Source: Syntrophomonadaceae bacterium (GTDB lineage: Bacteria > Bacillota > Syntrophomonadia > Syntrophomonadales > Syntrophomonadaceae). From it: a DNA stretch of 9,402 nt. Positions 1 through 7,812 of the stretch are shown here, piece after piece. Made by a program: the position numbers and the translations under genes. The notes under the pieces are model-generated. The model ran no database searches. It saw only the letters and a list, made by a program, of their open reading frames with translations, and had not been told where the DNA came from. Each line of letters starts with the position of its first letter. Position 1 is the stretch's first letter. The DNA lies in contig JAUNBV010000054.1 in NCBI GenBank assembly GCA_030526885.1, positions 1 to 9,402 of the forward strand, given 5' to 3'.

Positions 1-276
1 CAGGCTGCGCGCCACCGCCCCGAAATGCCAGTCGTCATAAATGAAATGCTCCCGCGTGGGGTCCGCCTGCACCGTCTTAAGCGGACGCCCCGCGCTCACC
101 GCGCGGATATTGACATCCCACAGTTCGTCCACCCGCTCCGCCAGCGCCGCTTCCAGCGCCTCGGGAAACTGAATGAACTCCCCTATCAGCACCACGTCGC
201 CGGAGTTCACCACCTGCACCGCTTGCTCCGCCGTGCGCAGCTTGGACTGGTATTCGGCCTGATAACGATTGTTCAT
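1..276 (-). CDS. acetyl-CoA hydrolase / CoA-transferase family protein, N-terminal fragment
   Basis: The first 92 codons of a gene that runs off the left edge. The translation begins MNNRYQAEYQSKLRTAEQAV and continues with SGDVVLIGEF and ELWDVNIRAVSAG, the usual opening of acetyl-CoA hydrolase/transferase family enzymes (4-hydroxybutyrate, butyryl-CoA:acetate and succinyl/propionyl-CoA transferases). These move CoA between short-chain acyl groups in the cytoplasm of fermenting bacteria. The catalytic glutamate and the C-terminal domain lie outside the window, so the substrate cannot be assigned. The start is ATG at 276-274 or the GTG directly before it (279-277). An in-frame TGA at 285-283 rules out anything longer. 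An AAAAGGGG ribosome binding site lies at about 289-296, 9 nt from the GTG and 12 nt from the ATG. Only about 30 nt separate it from the ysxC stop, with no terminator, so it is probably co-transcribed. An overlapping frame starting at 286 is a shadow. Confidence 0.75.
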   Translation of the reverse strand, partial: MNNRYQAEYQSKLRTAEQAVQVVNSGDVVLIGEFIQFPEALEAALAERVDELWDVNIRAVSAGRPLKTVQADPTREHFIYDDWHFGAVARSL

Positions 277-306
277 CACGCTTCATGACCCCTTTTATGT
301 AAATAT

Positions 307-897
307 TTAAGTTGGTTTGATTATCTCCTCTATCCGCTGTTTCAGCTCATCGAAACCTTCCCCGGTTTCGGCCGAACAGCACAGGGGCAGGATATCGGGC
401 GGCATATTAAGCGCCCGGCGGATCATCTGCAAGTGCTTGGGGCGGTTGCCGCGCGAAATCTTGTCCGCTTTGGTGGCTACGATGAGATGGGGTATCCCGT
501 GATGGTCCAGCCACGCCTTCATGCCCTGATCGTTTTGGTTGGGCTCATGGCGAATGTCGATGAGCAAAACCACGCCCCTAAGCTGCTCCCGGTTTTGCAG
601 ATAGTTTTCGATCATACCGCCCCACTGCCGACGCTCGGCTTTGGACACCTTGGCATAGCCGTAACCCGGCAAGTCCACCAAATACCAGTCATTATTGATG
701 ATAAAATAGTTGAGCATACGGGTCTTGCCGGGGGTGGAGCTGGACTTAGCCAGATTTTTGCGGTTGACTAAACGGTTGATGAGCGATGATTTGCCCACAT
801 TGGAGCGCCCGGCTATGGCCACCTCCGGCATATCGCCGGCGGGATACTGCTCCGGGCGGACGCAGGATATCACGAATTCGGCGCTTTTAATGATCAT
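307..897 (-). CDS. ysxC: ribosome biogenesis GTP-binding protein YsxC/EngB
   Basis: A 196-residue TRAFAC-class GTPase of the EngB/YihA/YsxC family, at the normal length for the family. All G motifs are visible: G1 GRSNVGKSS at residues 30-38, a G2 region around SSTPGKTR at 53-60, G3 DLPGYGYA at 75-82, G4 TKAD at 142-145 and G5 SAETG at 175-179. Family members bind GTP/GDP and are needed for late assembly of the 50S ribosomal subunit; they are essential in B. subtilis and E. coli. The ATG (897-895) shares one base with the lonA stop codon (TAATG), so translation is probably coupled to lonA. No strong ribosome binding site of its own is seen beyond a G-rich GGTGGGG about 9 nt upstream. The lonA-ysxC pairing is the same as in Bacillus. 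Confidence 0.97.
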   Translation of the reverse strand: MIIKSAEFVISCVRPEQYPAGDMPEVAIAGRSNVGKSSLINRLVNRKNLAKSSSTPGKTRMLNYFIINNDWYLVDLPGYGYAKVSKAERRQWGGMIENYLQNREQLRGVVLLIDIRHEPNQNDQGMKAWLDHHGIPHLIVATKADKISRGNRPKHLQMIRRALNMPPDILPLCCSAETGEGFDELKQRIEEIIKPT

Positions 898-3224
898 TAC
901 GGCGCCCCACCATTTTCCAGCGCCGCGGTGAGCACCTCATCCATATGCGAGACATAGATCATATTTAGCTTCTCGCGCACATTATCCGGTATTTCCTCCA
1001 CATCCTTGCGGTTTTCCTCCGGGATTATCAGGGTATAGATACCGGCGCGGTGCGCGGCCAGCGATTTTTCCTTCAAGCCCCCGATGGGCAGCACCCGCCC
1101 GCGCAGGGTTATCTCCCCGGTCATCGCCACCGTATTTTTCACCGGGCGGCCCGACATGGCCGAGGCCAGCGAGGTAGCCATGGTGATACCGGCGGACGGC
1201 CCGTCCTTGGGGATAGCCCCTTCCGGCACATGGATATGAATATCATAGTTTTCCAGCGTTTCCGGCTTTATGCCCAGTTCCTCCGCCCGGAAGCGCACAT
1301 AGGTCAGCCCCGCCTGGGCGGATTCCTTCATCACGTCGCCCAGCTTGCCGGTGAGGGTAAGCTTGCCGCGGCCCTTGGTCAGCGCTACCTCGATGGACAG
1401 GATGTCGCCGCCGGCCTCGGTCCAGGCCAGTCCGGTGGTAACCCCGATCTCGCTCTTTTCCTCCGCCGTGCCGTAATGATATTTTTCTATCCCCAGATAA
1501 TCGGAGACCGTCTCCTCGGTTACCGTTACCGCGTAGTTCTTGTCTTTTACCACTTTAAGCACCACCTTGCGGCAGATAGAGGCAATCCTGCGCTCCAGCC
1601 CGCGCACTCCCGGCTCGCGGGTGTATTGACGGATAATCTTGCGCACCGCCATCTCCTCAAAAGCCAGATTGTCTTCCTTGATGCCATGCTCTTTGATCTG
1701 CTTGGGGATGAGGTATCCCACCGCGATCTGCACCTTATCCTCCTCGGTATAGCTGCCGATCTCAATGACCTCCATGCGGTCCAGCAGCGCCTGAGGGATA
1801 TTGTGGGTGGTGTTGGCGGTCGTGATGAACAACACCCGCGACAAATCAAAGGGTATCTCCATATAATGGTCGCTGAAGCTGTTGTTCTGCTCCGGGTCGA
1901 ATACTTCCAGCAACGCCGACGAGGGGTCGCCACGGAAATCGCTGGTCATCTTATCCACTTCATCCAATAAAAACACCGGATTGCGGGTTCCGGCCTGTTT
2001 CATGCCCTGCAATACCCGGCCGGGCATGGAGCCCACATAGGTGCGGCGGTGGCCGCGAATCTCCGCTTCATCCCGGATGCCGCCCAGCGATATGCGGACA
2101 AATTTGCGCCCCAGCGAGCGGGCCACCGATTTTCCCAATGAGGTCTTGCCCACCCCGGGCGGCCCCACCAGACAAAGGATGGGGCCCTTCATCTTCTTGG
2201 CCAGCTTGCGCACCGCCAGATATTCCAGGATACGCTCCTTGGGCTTCTCCAGGCCGTAATGGTCCTCCTCCAATATCTGCTCCGCCTTATCCAAATCCAG
2301 GCGGTCCCGGCTTTCGGCGGACCACGGCATAGCCAGCAGCCAATCCAGATAATTGCGCACCACTACCGCTTCCGCGGTGGAAGGAGGCATTTTGGACAGG
2401 CGGTCCAGTTCCTTGTTGGCTTTTTCCAGCGCATAATCCGGCAGCCCCGCCGCCTCGATCTGCGCCTTTAGCTCCTCTATCTCGGAGCTGTGCTCATCGC
2501 GTTCGCCCAATTCTTTCTGGATGGCCTTCATTTGCTCGCGCAAATAATAATCCTTCTGGGTCTTTTCCATCTGCTTGCGCACCCGGATATTTATCTTGCG
2601 CTCCAGCTCCAGTACCTCCATCTCGCGGGACAAAATCTCGCACAGGCGGTTCAGGCGCTGTTTCAACTGTACGCATTCCAGCAGTTCCTGCTTTTCATCC
2701 AACTGCAATTGCAGATGGGAAACGATGACATCGGCCAAATGCCCGCTCCCCTGAATAGAAGTAACGCTGGCGACCGTATCCGCACTCACCTTTTTGCTCA
2801 GGCGCACATATTGCTCAAACTGCAGAACCAGCGTGCGCTTCAGCGCCTCCAGCTCCGCTCCTTCCTCCGCCGGATCGGGTAGCTCCTCCACCGCCACCTG
2901 CACGTATTGTTCATTGACGATGAATTCCTTGATGGACGCGCGATACAGGCCCTCCACCAGCACCCGCATGGTGCCGCCGGGCATTTTCAATATCTGCTTG
3001 ATCTCGGCGATGGTGCCCACCTGAAAAATATCCTCGGCCTGGGGCTCGTCCTGCTTTACGTCCCGCTGACTGGCCAAAAAAATCTTATTATCCTTGAGCA
3101 TAGCGGCCTCGATGGCGGCGATGGACCTTTTGCGCCCCACGTCCAGATGAATGACCATATAAGGAAAAACCAGCACCCCGCGCAGCGGCAGCAAGGTATA
3201 ATATTTCAACTCTTGTTGTGACAA
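897..3224 (-). CDS. lonA: ATP-dependent endopeptidase La, LonA
   Basis: A soluble homo-oligomeric AAA+ serine protease that unfolds and degrades misfolded and regulatory proteins. Domains in order: N-terminal LON substrate-binding domain beginning LLPLRGVLVFPYM, a charged coiled-coil linker (about residues 165-270), the AAA+ module with Walker A GPPGVGKT (354-361) and Walker B FLLDEVDK (D421, E422), and a protease domain with DGPSAG (catalytic S677) and the catalytic lysine K720 in GGLKEK. I place the start at TTG 3224-3222 because AAAGGGGG lies 7 nt upstream. This gives 775 residues, almost exactly the length of B. subtilis LonA, and puts the Ser and Lys at the family numbering. An open frame reaches back to 3317, but the extra 31 residues look unrelated to Lon and lie across the promoter. 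The gene follows lonB by 108 nt and overlaps ysxC by one base. Confidence 0.97.
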   Translation of the reverse strand: MSQQELKYYTLLPLRGVLVFPYMVIHLDVGRKRSIAAIEAAMLKDNKIFLASQRDVKQDEPQAEDIFQVGTIAEIKQILKMPGGTMRVLVEGLYRASIKEFIVNEQYVQVAVEELPDPAEEGAELEALKRTLVLQFEQYVRLSKKVSADTVASVTSIQGSGHLADVIVSHLQLQLDEKQELLECVQLKQRLNRLCEILSREMEVLELERKINIRVRKQMEKTQKDYYLREQMKAIQKELGERDEHSSEIEELKAQIEAAGLPDYALEKANKELDRLSKMPPSTAEAVVVRNYLDWLLAMPWSAESRDRLDLDKAEQILEEDHYGLEKPKERILEYLAVRKLAKKMKGPILCLVGPPGVGKTSLGKSVARSLGRKFVRISLGGIRDEAEIRGHRRTYVGSMPGRVLQGMKQAGTRNPVFLLDEVDKMTSDFRGDPSSALLEVFDPEQNNSFSDHYMEIPFDLSRVLFITTANTTHNIPQALLDRMEVIEIGSYTEEDKVQIAVGYLIPKQIKEHGIKEDNLAFEEMAVRKIIRQYTREPGVRGLERRIASICRKVVLKVVKDKNYAVTVTEETVSDYLGIEKYHYGTAEEKSEIGVTTGLAWTEAGGDILSIEVALTKGRGKLTLTGKLGDVMKESAQAGLTYVRFRAEELGIKPETLENYDIHIHVPEGAIPKDGPSAGITMATSLASAMSGRPVKNTVAMTGEITLRGRVLPIGGLKEKSLAAHRAGIYTLIIPEENRKDVEEIPDNVREKLNMIYVSHMDEVLTAALENGGAP

Positions 3225-3239
3225 AACCGTACCCCCTTT
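3222..3239 (-). promoter_or_regulatory. lonA ribosome binding site and TTG start
   Basis: On the minus strand AAAGGGGG (3239-3232) is followed by a 7-nt spacer and the TTG codon (3224-3222). It is the best Shine-Dalgarno match near any possible start of this gene and decides in favour of the short, TTG-initiated form over the ATG codons at 3263-3261 and 3251-3249 or the TTG at 3317. Confidence 0.8.
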
Positions 3240-3261
3240 AAGCAAGTTCATCGGCAAGCTC

Positions 3262-3290
3262 ATTCTACTATATGTTGACAACGGTGGCAA
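3262..3290 (-). promoter_or_regulatory. sigma-A-type promoter for lonA
   Basis: The minus strand carries TTGCCA (3290-3285), a 17-nt spacer and TAGAAT (3267-3262), one mismatch from consensus in each box and with ideal spacing. The expected transcription start is near 3255, giving a leader of about 30 nt before the TTG start. It sits in the lonB-lonA gap, so lonA and ysxC can be expressed independently of lonB. No CIRCE or CtsR-type operator was recognised around it. Confidence 0.65.
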
Positions 3291-3332
3291 ATAATAATCC
3301 TTATTCGGCGGAATCAAGCGCCGCCCGCAAAA

Positions 3333-4958
3333 TTATACCAAAGCATATTTCAGCACATCATCGATATCCCGCACCGGGCATATTTCTATTTCCGAATAAT
3401 TTAGCTCCATCTGTCCGTAATTTTCAGCGGGGATGAGCACGCGGCGGATGCCGGCGCGGCGGGCGGCTTCGATTTTGTTGATAACACCCCCCACCGCCTT
3501 TACCTGCCCGTGTACCGTCAATTCGCCGGTCATCGCCAGCAGATGGTCTACCCGGCAGCCTTTGACCGCGGAATAAACCGCCGCCGCCATGGCAATGCCG
3601 GCCGAGGGGCCGTCCACCGGCATCCCGCCGGGAAAATTCAGGTGTAAGTCGTAGTCCTTCAGGCTCAGGTCCAGATGATGGTTTAATACCGTCAGCACCG
3701 CATCGGCGGCGCTGCGCGCCATGCTCTTACGGCGATAGCTGTGGTCGCTGCCGCCCATCTGCTCCTCCTCTATCACCCCGCTCAGCTTGTAGCTGCCCTG
3801 CCCCTTGGCCGCGGGCTGCACCACCGCCTCCACTTCCAGCATCATGCCCTCGCCGGCCCCGCTCACCGCCAGCCCGTTCACCGTGCCGACTTGGGGCGCA
3901 GGCTTTAATACATACTCCGGCCGCGGGGAATAACGGCCGTTATTGATCACTTTTTGCAGGATATCGCGGGTGATTTCGCCCCGCTCCTCTATCTGCGCTA
4001 TGCCCGCCGCCAACTGCACCATATTCACCGCCTCGCGGCCGTTACCGGCGAAACGGCAAATCTCCTCCAACACCTCGTCGCTTAGCGCGTAATCTATTTT
4101 AGCCACCGCCCGCCGGGCGATTTCCTTTATATGCTCCTTGTTCAAAGGCTTGAAATATATCTCCATACAGCGGGAGCGCAATGCCGGGGGCAGCTCCTGC
4201 GGCATACGGGTGGTGGCCCCGATGAGCCGAAAATCGGCGGGCAGGCCGTTTTTGAAAATATCGTGGATATGCCCGGGGGTATTGCGGTCATACTCATTGT
4301 AATATGAACTCTCCAGGATTACCCGGCGGTCCTCCAGCACCTTGAGCAGCTTATTCAACTGCAGCGGGTGCAGCTCGCCGATCTCATCGATGAACAAAAT
4401 GCCGCCGTGCGCCCGGGTGCAGGCTCCCGGCTTGGGCTGCGGGATGCCCGCGTTGCCCATGGCTCCCGCCCCCTGATAGATGGGGTCGTGTACCGAGCCC
4501 AGCAGCGGATCGGCAATATTGCGTTCATCCCAGCGGCATATGGTGGCGTCCACCTCCACAAAAGCGGCCCCGTGCTTAAAGGGCGACTGCCCGCTGTTGC
4601 AGGCCTCCTGCAACACCAGCCGCGCCGCCGCCGTCTTGCCTATGCCCGGCGCGCCGTAAAGGATGACATGCTGGGGATTAGGCCCGCAGATGGCCGCCTT
4701 TAACAGCTCTATCCCCTCCTGCTGCCCCACCACATCGTCAAACGCGGCGGGACGGCTGAGCGACGATAAAGGCTCGCTCAGGCAGATTGAGCGCATTTGC
4801 CGGAGCTTTAAGCTTTCTTTATCCGATTCCCGGTACACGCTAACCTTTTTCGTCTGCTGGTTTTTCAACAGATTCCAAAAATATATGCCCACCACCAGCA
4901 TAAAAAAGAGTTGCAAAAGGTACAGCACCCAACCGTACTCGTAAAATACCTCGCTCAT
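3333..4958 (-). CDS. lonB: membrane-anchored Lon-like ATP-dependent protease LonB
   Basis: A 541-residue Lon-family protease lacking the large N-terminal LON domain of LonA; B. subtilis LonB is about 550 residues. Residues 10-28 form one hydrophobic segment (WVLYLLQLFFMLVVGIYFW), predicting a membrane anchor. The AAA+ module has Walker A GAPGIGKT (102-109) and Walker B LFIDEIGE (D191, E192), with an insertion region between them. The C-terminal protease domain has DGPSAG with catalytic S452 and the lysine dyad partner K495 in VGGVINK, spaced 43 residues apart as in other Lon proteases. The ATG at 4958-4956 is preceded by AAAGAGGAA with about 9 nt spacing. In Bacillus lonB lies directly upstream of lonA and is expressed in the forespore, which fits this order. 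The gene stands 155 nt from the upstream glycosidase gene and probably has its own promoter. Confidence 0.95.
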   Translation of the reverse strand: MSEVFYEYGWVLYLLQLFFMLVVGIYFWNLLKNQQTKKVSVYRESDKESLKLRQMRSICLSEPLSSLSRPAAFDDVVGQQEGIELLKAAICGPNPQHVILYGAPGIGKTAAARLVLQEACNSGQSPFKHGAAFVEVDATICRWDERNIADPLLGSVHDPIYQGAGAMGNAGIPQPKPGACTRAHGGILFIDEIGELHPLQLNKLLKVLEDRRVILESSYYNEYDRNTPGHIHDIFKNGLPADFRLIGATTRMPQELPPALRSRCMEIYFKPLNKEHIKEIARRAVAKIDYALSDEVLEEICRFAGNGREAVNMVQLAAGIAQIEERGEITRDILQKVINNGRYSPRPEYVLKPAPQVGTVNGLAVSGAGEGMMLEVEAVVQPAAKGQGSYKLSGVIEEEQMGGSDHSYRRKSMARSAADAVLTVLNHHLDLSLKDYDLHLNFPGGMPVDGPSAGIAMAAAVYSAVKGCRVDHLLAMTGELTVHGQVKAVGGVINKIEAARRAGIRRVLIPAENYGQMELNYSEIEICPVRDIDDVLKYALV

Positions 4959-4996
4959 AAACCCATTCCTCTTTGCCCTCTGATTGTCCGGTATGA

Positions 4997-5027
4997 TATT
5001 ATGCCCGATTTGCGCCGAAAACTATTA
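4997..5027 (-). promoter_or_regulatory. candidate lonB promoter, forespore-sigma-like
   Basis: The minus strand has GGGCATAATA (5006-4997) about 40 nt before the lonB ATG. This resembles the sigma-F -10 pattern (GGnrAnAnTw, one mismatch) and contains CATAATA, which fits the sigma-G -10 pattern. The upstream TAATA at 5027-5023, 16 nt away, is only a partial -35 match. A sigma-A reading needs a poor -35 box. The rest of the 4959-5113 gap shows nothing else I can name. Confidence 0.35.
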
Positions 5028-5113
5028 GGCAGAAAATAGCAGCCCGGCCCCGGCAATATTTTAAAGCGAGGGGAAATGATTGCATTTTAAGAAGGGTTAG
5101 GCGAAATCGTGAG

Positions 5114-7573
5114 CTAAATCCTCTGCCCGCGGGCGGTGCGGGCGTACAGGCGCGCCGCCACCTCGGAGCTCAGGTATGGGGGCAAAGCGCGCCATTCCCA
5201 GTTCCCGGACGCGGTGCCGGGGATGTTCATGCGGGCGGCGTTGTCCAGCAGCAGCACGTCCTGCAAGGGCAAAATGACCCAGGGCGAGGGTGAGGCGTAC
5301 AGTTTTTCCAGCAGGTCGTCGGCCTTATCCAAGGCGGCTTCCTCGGCCATCGCGCCGCCTTCATCCCCGCACCCCAGCAGCCATCCCAGCAAGGTCTCGT
5401 TATCGTGCGTGCCGGAGTACAGGACGCTGCTACGCTCGCCGGGGGTAAGCGCCGGACGGTTTTCCGCGTCCAGCGGCGTAAACTGCAATATCTTCATGCC
5501 CGGCAAAGCAAAGCACTCGCGGATGCTCTCGACATCACGGGTGATAAAGCCCAGGTTTTCCGCAATTAACGGCAGTTCCCCCAGTTCGAGTTCAAGCGCG
5601 CGCAGCAATTTACGCCCCGGCCCGCGCCGCCACTGCCCAGCCTTGGCGTCCGGGCAATCCCGCGGCACTGCCCAGCCGGCTTCCAGCCCGCGAAAATGGT
5701 CCAGGCGCAGATAATCGAAGTTTTTAAGACCCTGCCTCACCCGACGCACCCACCAGCCATAGCTCTCGGCTTCCATGGCCCGCCAGTCATATATGGGGTT
5801 TTCCCACAGCTGGCCGGCGGCGCAGAAATAATCCGGCGGCACCCCGGCCAGTTCCGACGGATACCCCTCTTCGTCCAGGCGAAAGAGATGCGGATATACC
5901 CAAGTATCGCAACTGTCAGTGGCGGCATAGATGGGCATATCGCCCACCATGGCGATGTTACGGGCGGCGGCATAGGCTTTGAGGCGGAGCCATTGGCGGT
6001 TGAACACGAATTGCCCAAAGCGGTGACAGTCTATTTGTTCCCGCAGGCGCTGGCGGTAGGCGCTTAATTCCGGCTCCCGGCGCAATGCCAGGGGTTCCGG
6101 CCATTGCTGCCAGCTTTCCTGCCCCAGATATCCTTTAAGGGCCGCATACAGCGCGTAGTCGTCCAACCACCAGTTCTGACCCTCGCAATATGCGTCAAAC
6201 TCCGCTTGGAACTCCGCCGCCGCCCCCGATGCCACGGCGCGCCGATAGCGTTCAAAAGCCCGCTTAAGCATATCGTCGCTAACCGGGGCAAGCTTAGCGT
6301 AATCCACCCGCTGCTCCGCTCCATCCGCCATCCGCTCGCGCCATTCGTCCAGGTCGTTTTCTGTCAGCCAGCCGTCTTGGGCCAAGAGTTCCGGGCTTAT
6401 GAGCCGGATATTGCCAGCCAGCAGCGATCCGCTCTGATAGGGGGAGTTACCGCCGCCCGCCGGATTGAGCGGCAGCACCTGCCACAGCCGCTGTCCCGCC
6501 GCCGCCAGAAAATCTACAAAGCCATAGGCCTCCGCGCCCATGGTGCCGATGCCCCACGGTGACGGCAGGGAGGTCAGGTGCATCAATACCCCCGCACACC
6601 TCCGGTACGGCTTGAGGGCGGCGCTTTCTCCCGCCCCGCCGGATTTTTCCTCCGGGTAGCGGATATAAAACGCCTTGCCGCCCAGCGGCTGCAGGCGTAT
6701 GGCGGTGGGAAGTCCATCCCCGTCGCCATATTCCGGTTCATCCAGCAAATCCACTATTCGCAGCGGTCGCTCATCCAGATATATCCCGCCGCTGATATTG
6801 AAGCGGTATTCCCCGGCGGGATGCCAAGGCTCAAAATCGCTCCCTGCGGCGGATTCACGCCACTCCACATACCTTTCCTCCGGGCTGCGGTTTACGCACA
6901 CCAATAATTCCTCATTCTCGCGCCGCAGGCGAAAGCCCAGCACGTCGCCGTCGTCATACACCGGGGTGAATGTGCCGCCGCCCAAATCGCGATATTGCTG
7001 CCGCAGGCCGATGAGGCGGTGATAGATAACCCGCAATTCCTCATGCGGCTTATCCCAGGGAAAAGGCCCCCGGTTGTACGGATCGGAATAACCCTGCATA
7101 CCGGTTTCATCGCCGTAATATATACAGGCGTTGCCCGGCAGCAGCATTTGCAGCAGTAACAGGACGTGCAGGCGTTTTACCGCCAAGGCCTCCATGTCCG
7201 GGGTCAGGCGAAAGCGTTCGCGCTCAAACTCATTCAAGCTCTCCTCCGGCGGGGCTCCGCCCAGCAGGGTCAGTATGCGTGGCCGGTCATGGCTGCCGAT
7301 AAGGTTGAGCGCGGCCTGAAAATTGTCGGGGGGATAATTCTCATAGAGCTGTATCATGTGCCGCCACGCCGTTTCCGGCGTGCACCGCCCCATTAAATAG
7401 TCCAATAAAGCCTGACGCAGGGGATAATTGGTGGCCGAGTCCAGCTCATGGCCATCCAGATAACGGCGCAGCTCGCCGTAGCTGACCTTGTGGGAGGCGT
7501 CCTCCCACACCTCGCCGATCAAGACGGCTTGCGGATCGGCGGTGCGCAGGGCATGTTTGAATTCCGCAATGAA
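5114..7573 (-). CDS. GH13 amylase-type / GH77 4-alpha-glucanotransferase fusion, 5'-truncated
   Basis: The frame joins two glucan-active enzymes. Residues about 1-295 (counted from the first possible start, TTG 7522) are the C-terminal half of a GH13 neopullulanase/cyclomaltodextrinase-like enzyme: IGEVWEDAS with the acid/base Glu (E4), GSHDRPR with the third catalytic Asp (D79), IYYGDETGM (134-142) and a C-terminal beta domain. The GH13 nucleophile Asp and the first half of the barrel are missing. Residues about 305-802 are a complete GH77 amylomaltase with GVPPDYF (560-566), nucleophile D608 in RLDHFRG, acid/base E655 in AENLG and D707 in GTHDN. GH77 enzymes transfer alpha-1,4-glucan chains in maltodextrin or glycogen metabolism. 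GH13-like sequence (FIAEFKHALRTADP) extends upstream of the TTG to about 7573, then stops; an in-frame TAA follows at 7585-7583. No ribosome binding site or true start exists, so this is a gene cut by a rearrangement or an assembly join. The GH77 half could still be functional if expressed. No clear terminator follows the TAG at 5116-5114. Confidence 0.88.
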   Translation of the reverse strand, partial: FIAEFKHALRTADPQAVLIGEVWEDASHKVSYGELRRYLDGHELDSATNYPLRQALLDYLMGRCTPETAWRHMIQLYENYPPDNFQAALNLIGSHDRPRILTLLGGAPPEESLNEFERERFRLTPDMEALAVKRLHVLLLLQMLLPGNACIYYGDETGMQGYSDPYNRGPFPWDKPHEELRVIYHRLIGLRQQYRDLGGGTFTPVYDDGDVLGFRLRRENEELLVCVNRSPEERYVEWRESAAGSDFEPWHPAGEYRFNISGGIYLDERPLRIVDLLDEPEYGDGDGLPTAIRLQPLGGKAFYIRYPEEKSGGAGESAALKPYRRCAGVLMHLTSLPSPWGIGTMGAEAYGFVDFLAAAGQRLWQVLPLNPAGGGNSPYQSGSLLAGNIRLISPELLAQDGWLTENDLDEWRERMADGAEQRVDYAKLAPVSDDMLKRAFERYRRAVASGAAAEFQAEFDAYCEGQNWWLDDYALYAALKGYLGQESWQQWPEPLALRREPELSAYRQRLREQIDCHRFGQFVFNRQWLRLKAYAAARNIAMVGDMPIYAATDSCDTWVYPHLFRLDEEGYPSELAGVPPDYFCAAGQLWENPIYDWRAMEAESYGWWVRRVRQGLKNFDYLRLDHFRGLEAGWAVPRDCPDAKAGQWRRGPGRKLLRALELELGELPLIAENLGFITRDVESIRECFALPGMKILQFTPLDAENRPALTPGERSSVLYSGTHDNETLLGWLLGCGDEGGAMAEEAALDKADDLLEKLYASPSPWVILPLQDVLLLDNAARMNIPGTASGNWEWRALPPYLSSEVAARLYARTARGQRI

Positions 7574-7582
7574 TGCACAAGG
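7574..7582. other. junction: GH13 homology ends abruptly
   Basis: To the left, minus-strand reading gives continuous GH13 sequence. Across these bases the frame adds only three residues without homology and then hits TAA at 7585-7583. To the right there is no amylase sequence in any frame. The exact breakpoint is uncertain by a few bases. It may be the boundary of an insertion or a rearrangement, or an artefactual contig join. Confidence 0.6.
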
Positions 7583-7650
7583 TTAATAAAGAAGCAGAAC
7601 ACAAACAAGGCAGGACAGCCAGCCCCGCGCTATTCCGTACAGCATGGGAC

Positions 7651-7769
7651 GGTCAAGAGCCGAGAAAAGCGAAAGTCAGCCAACGGGAACGCCACGGACA
7701 GGAAAAGCATCGTCCGGGCGTTTTCTGTTTGAAAATCACCTTTTTTCTGGGGTCAAGAGCCGGAGAAAA
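7651..7769. repeat. pair of imperfect direct repeats, 100 bp apart
   Basis: GGTCAAGAGCCGAGAAAA at 7651-7668 recurs as GGTCAAGAGCCGGAGAAAA at 7751-7769, differing by one inserted G. The first 12 bases are identical and the copies start exactly 100 bp apart. The sequence between them is not repeated. Role unknown; it could be a protein-binding site pair or the remnant of a duplication. Confidence 0.55.
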
Positions 7770-7812
7770 CAGTCCGAAAACGGCAGTCTTGCGAACATCG
7801 ATCCGGGGAGAC

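Noticed and set aside
1050..1970. 306-codon plus-strand open frame inside lonA
   Set aside because: Antisense shadow of a strongly conserved lonA region; its translation is repetitive H/R/G-rich sequence with no recognisable domain and no ribosome binding site.
3225..3317. Longer lonA frame starting at TTG 3317, or ATG codons at 3263 and 3251
   Set aside because: The extra residues do not resemble Lon N-termini, the upstream starts overlap or precede the promoter, and none has a ribosome binding site as good as that of the TTG at 3224.
5041..5056. GC-rich block between the GH77 gene and lonB as a terminator
   Set aside because: CCGG repeats there allow at most a 4-bp stem with a 2-nt loop and no proper U tract.
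5114..7573. Intact stand-alone GH77 gene with a normal start
   Set aside because: The frame continues well into GH13 sequence upstream of GH77, and no start with a ribosome binding site is evident at the GH77 boundary.
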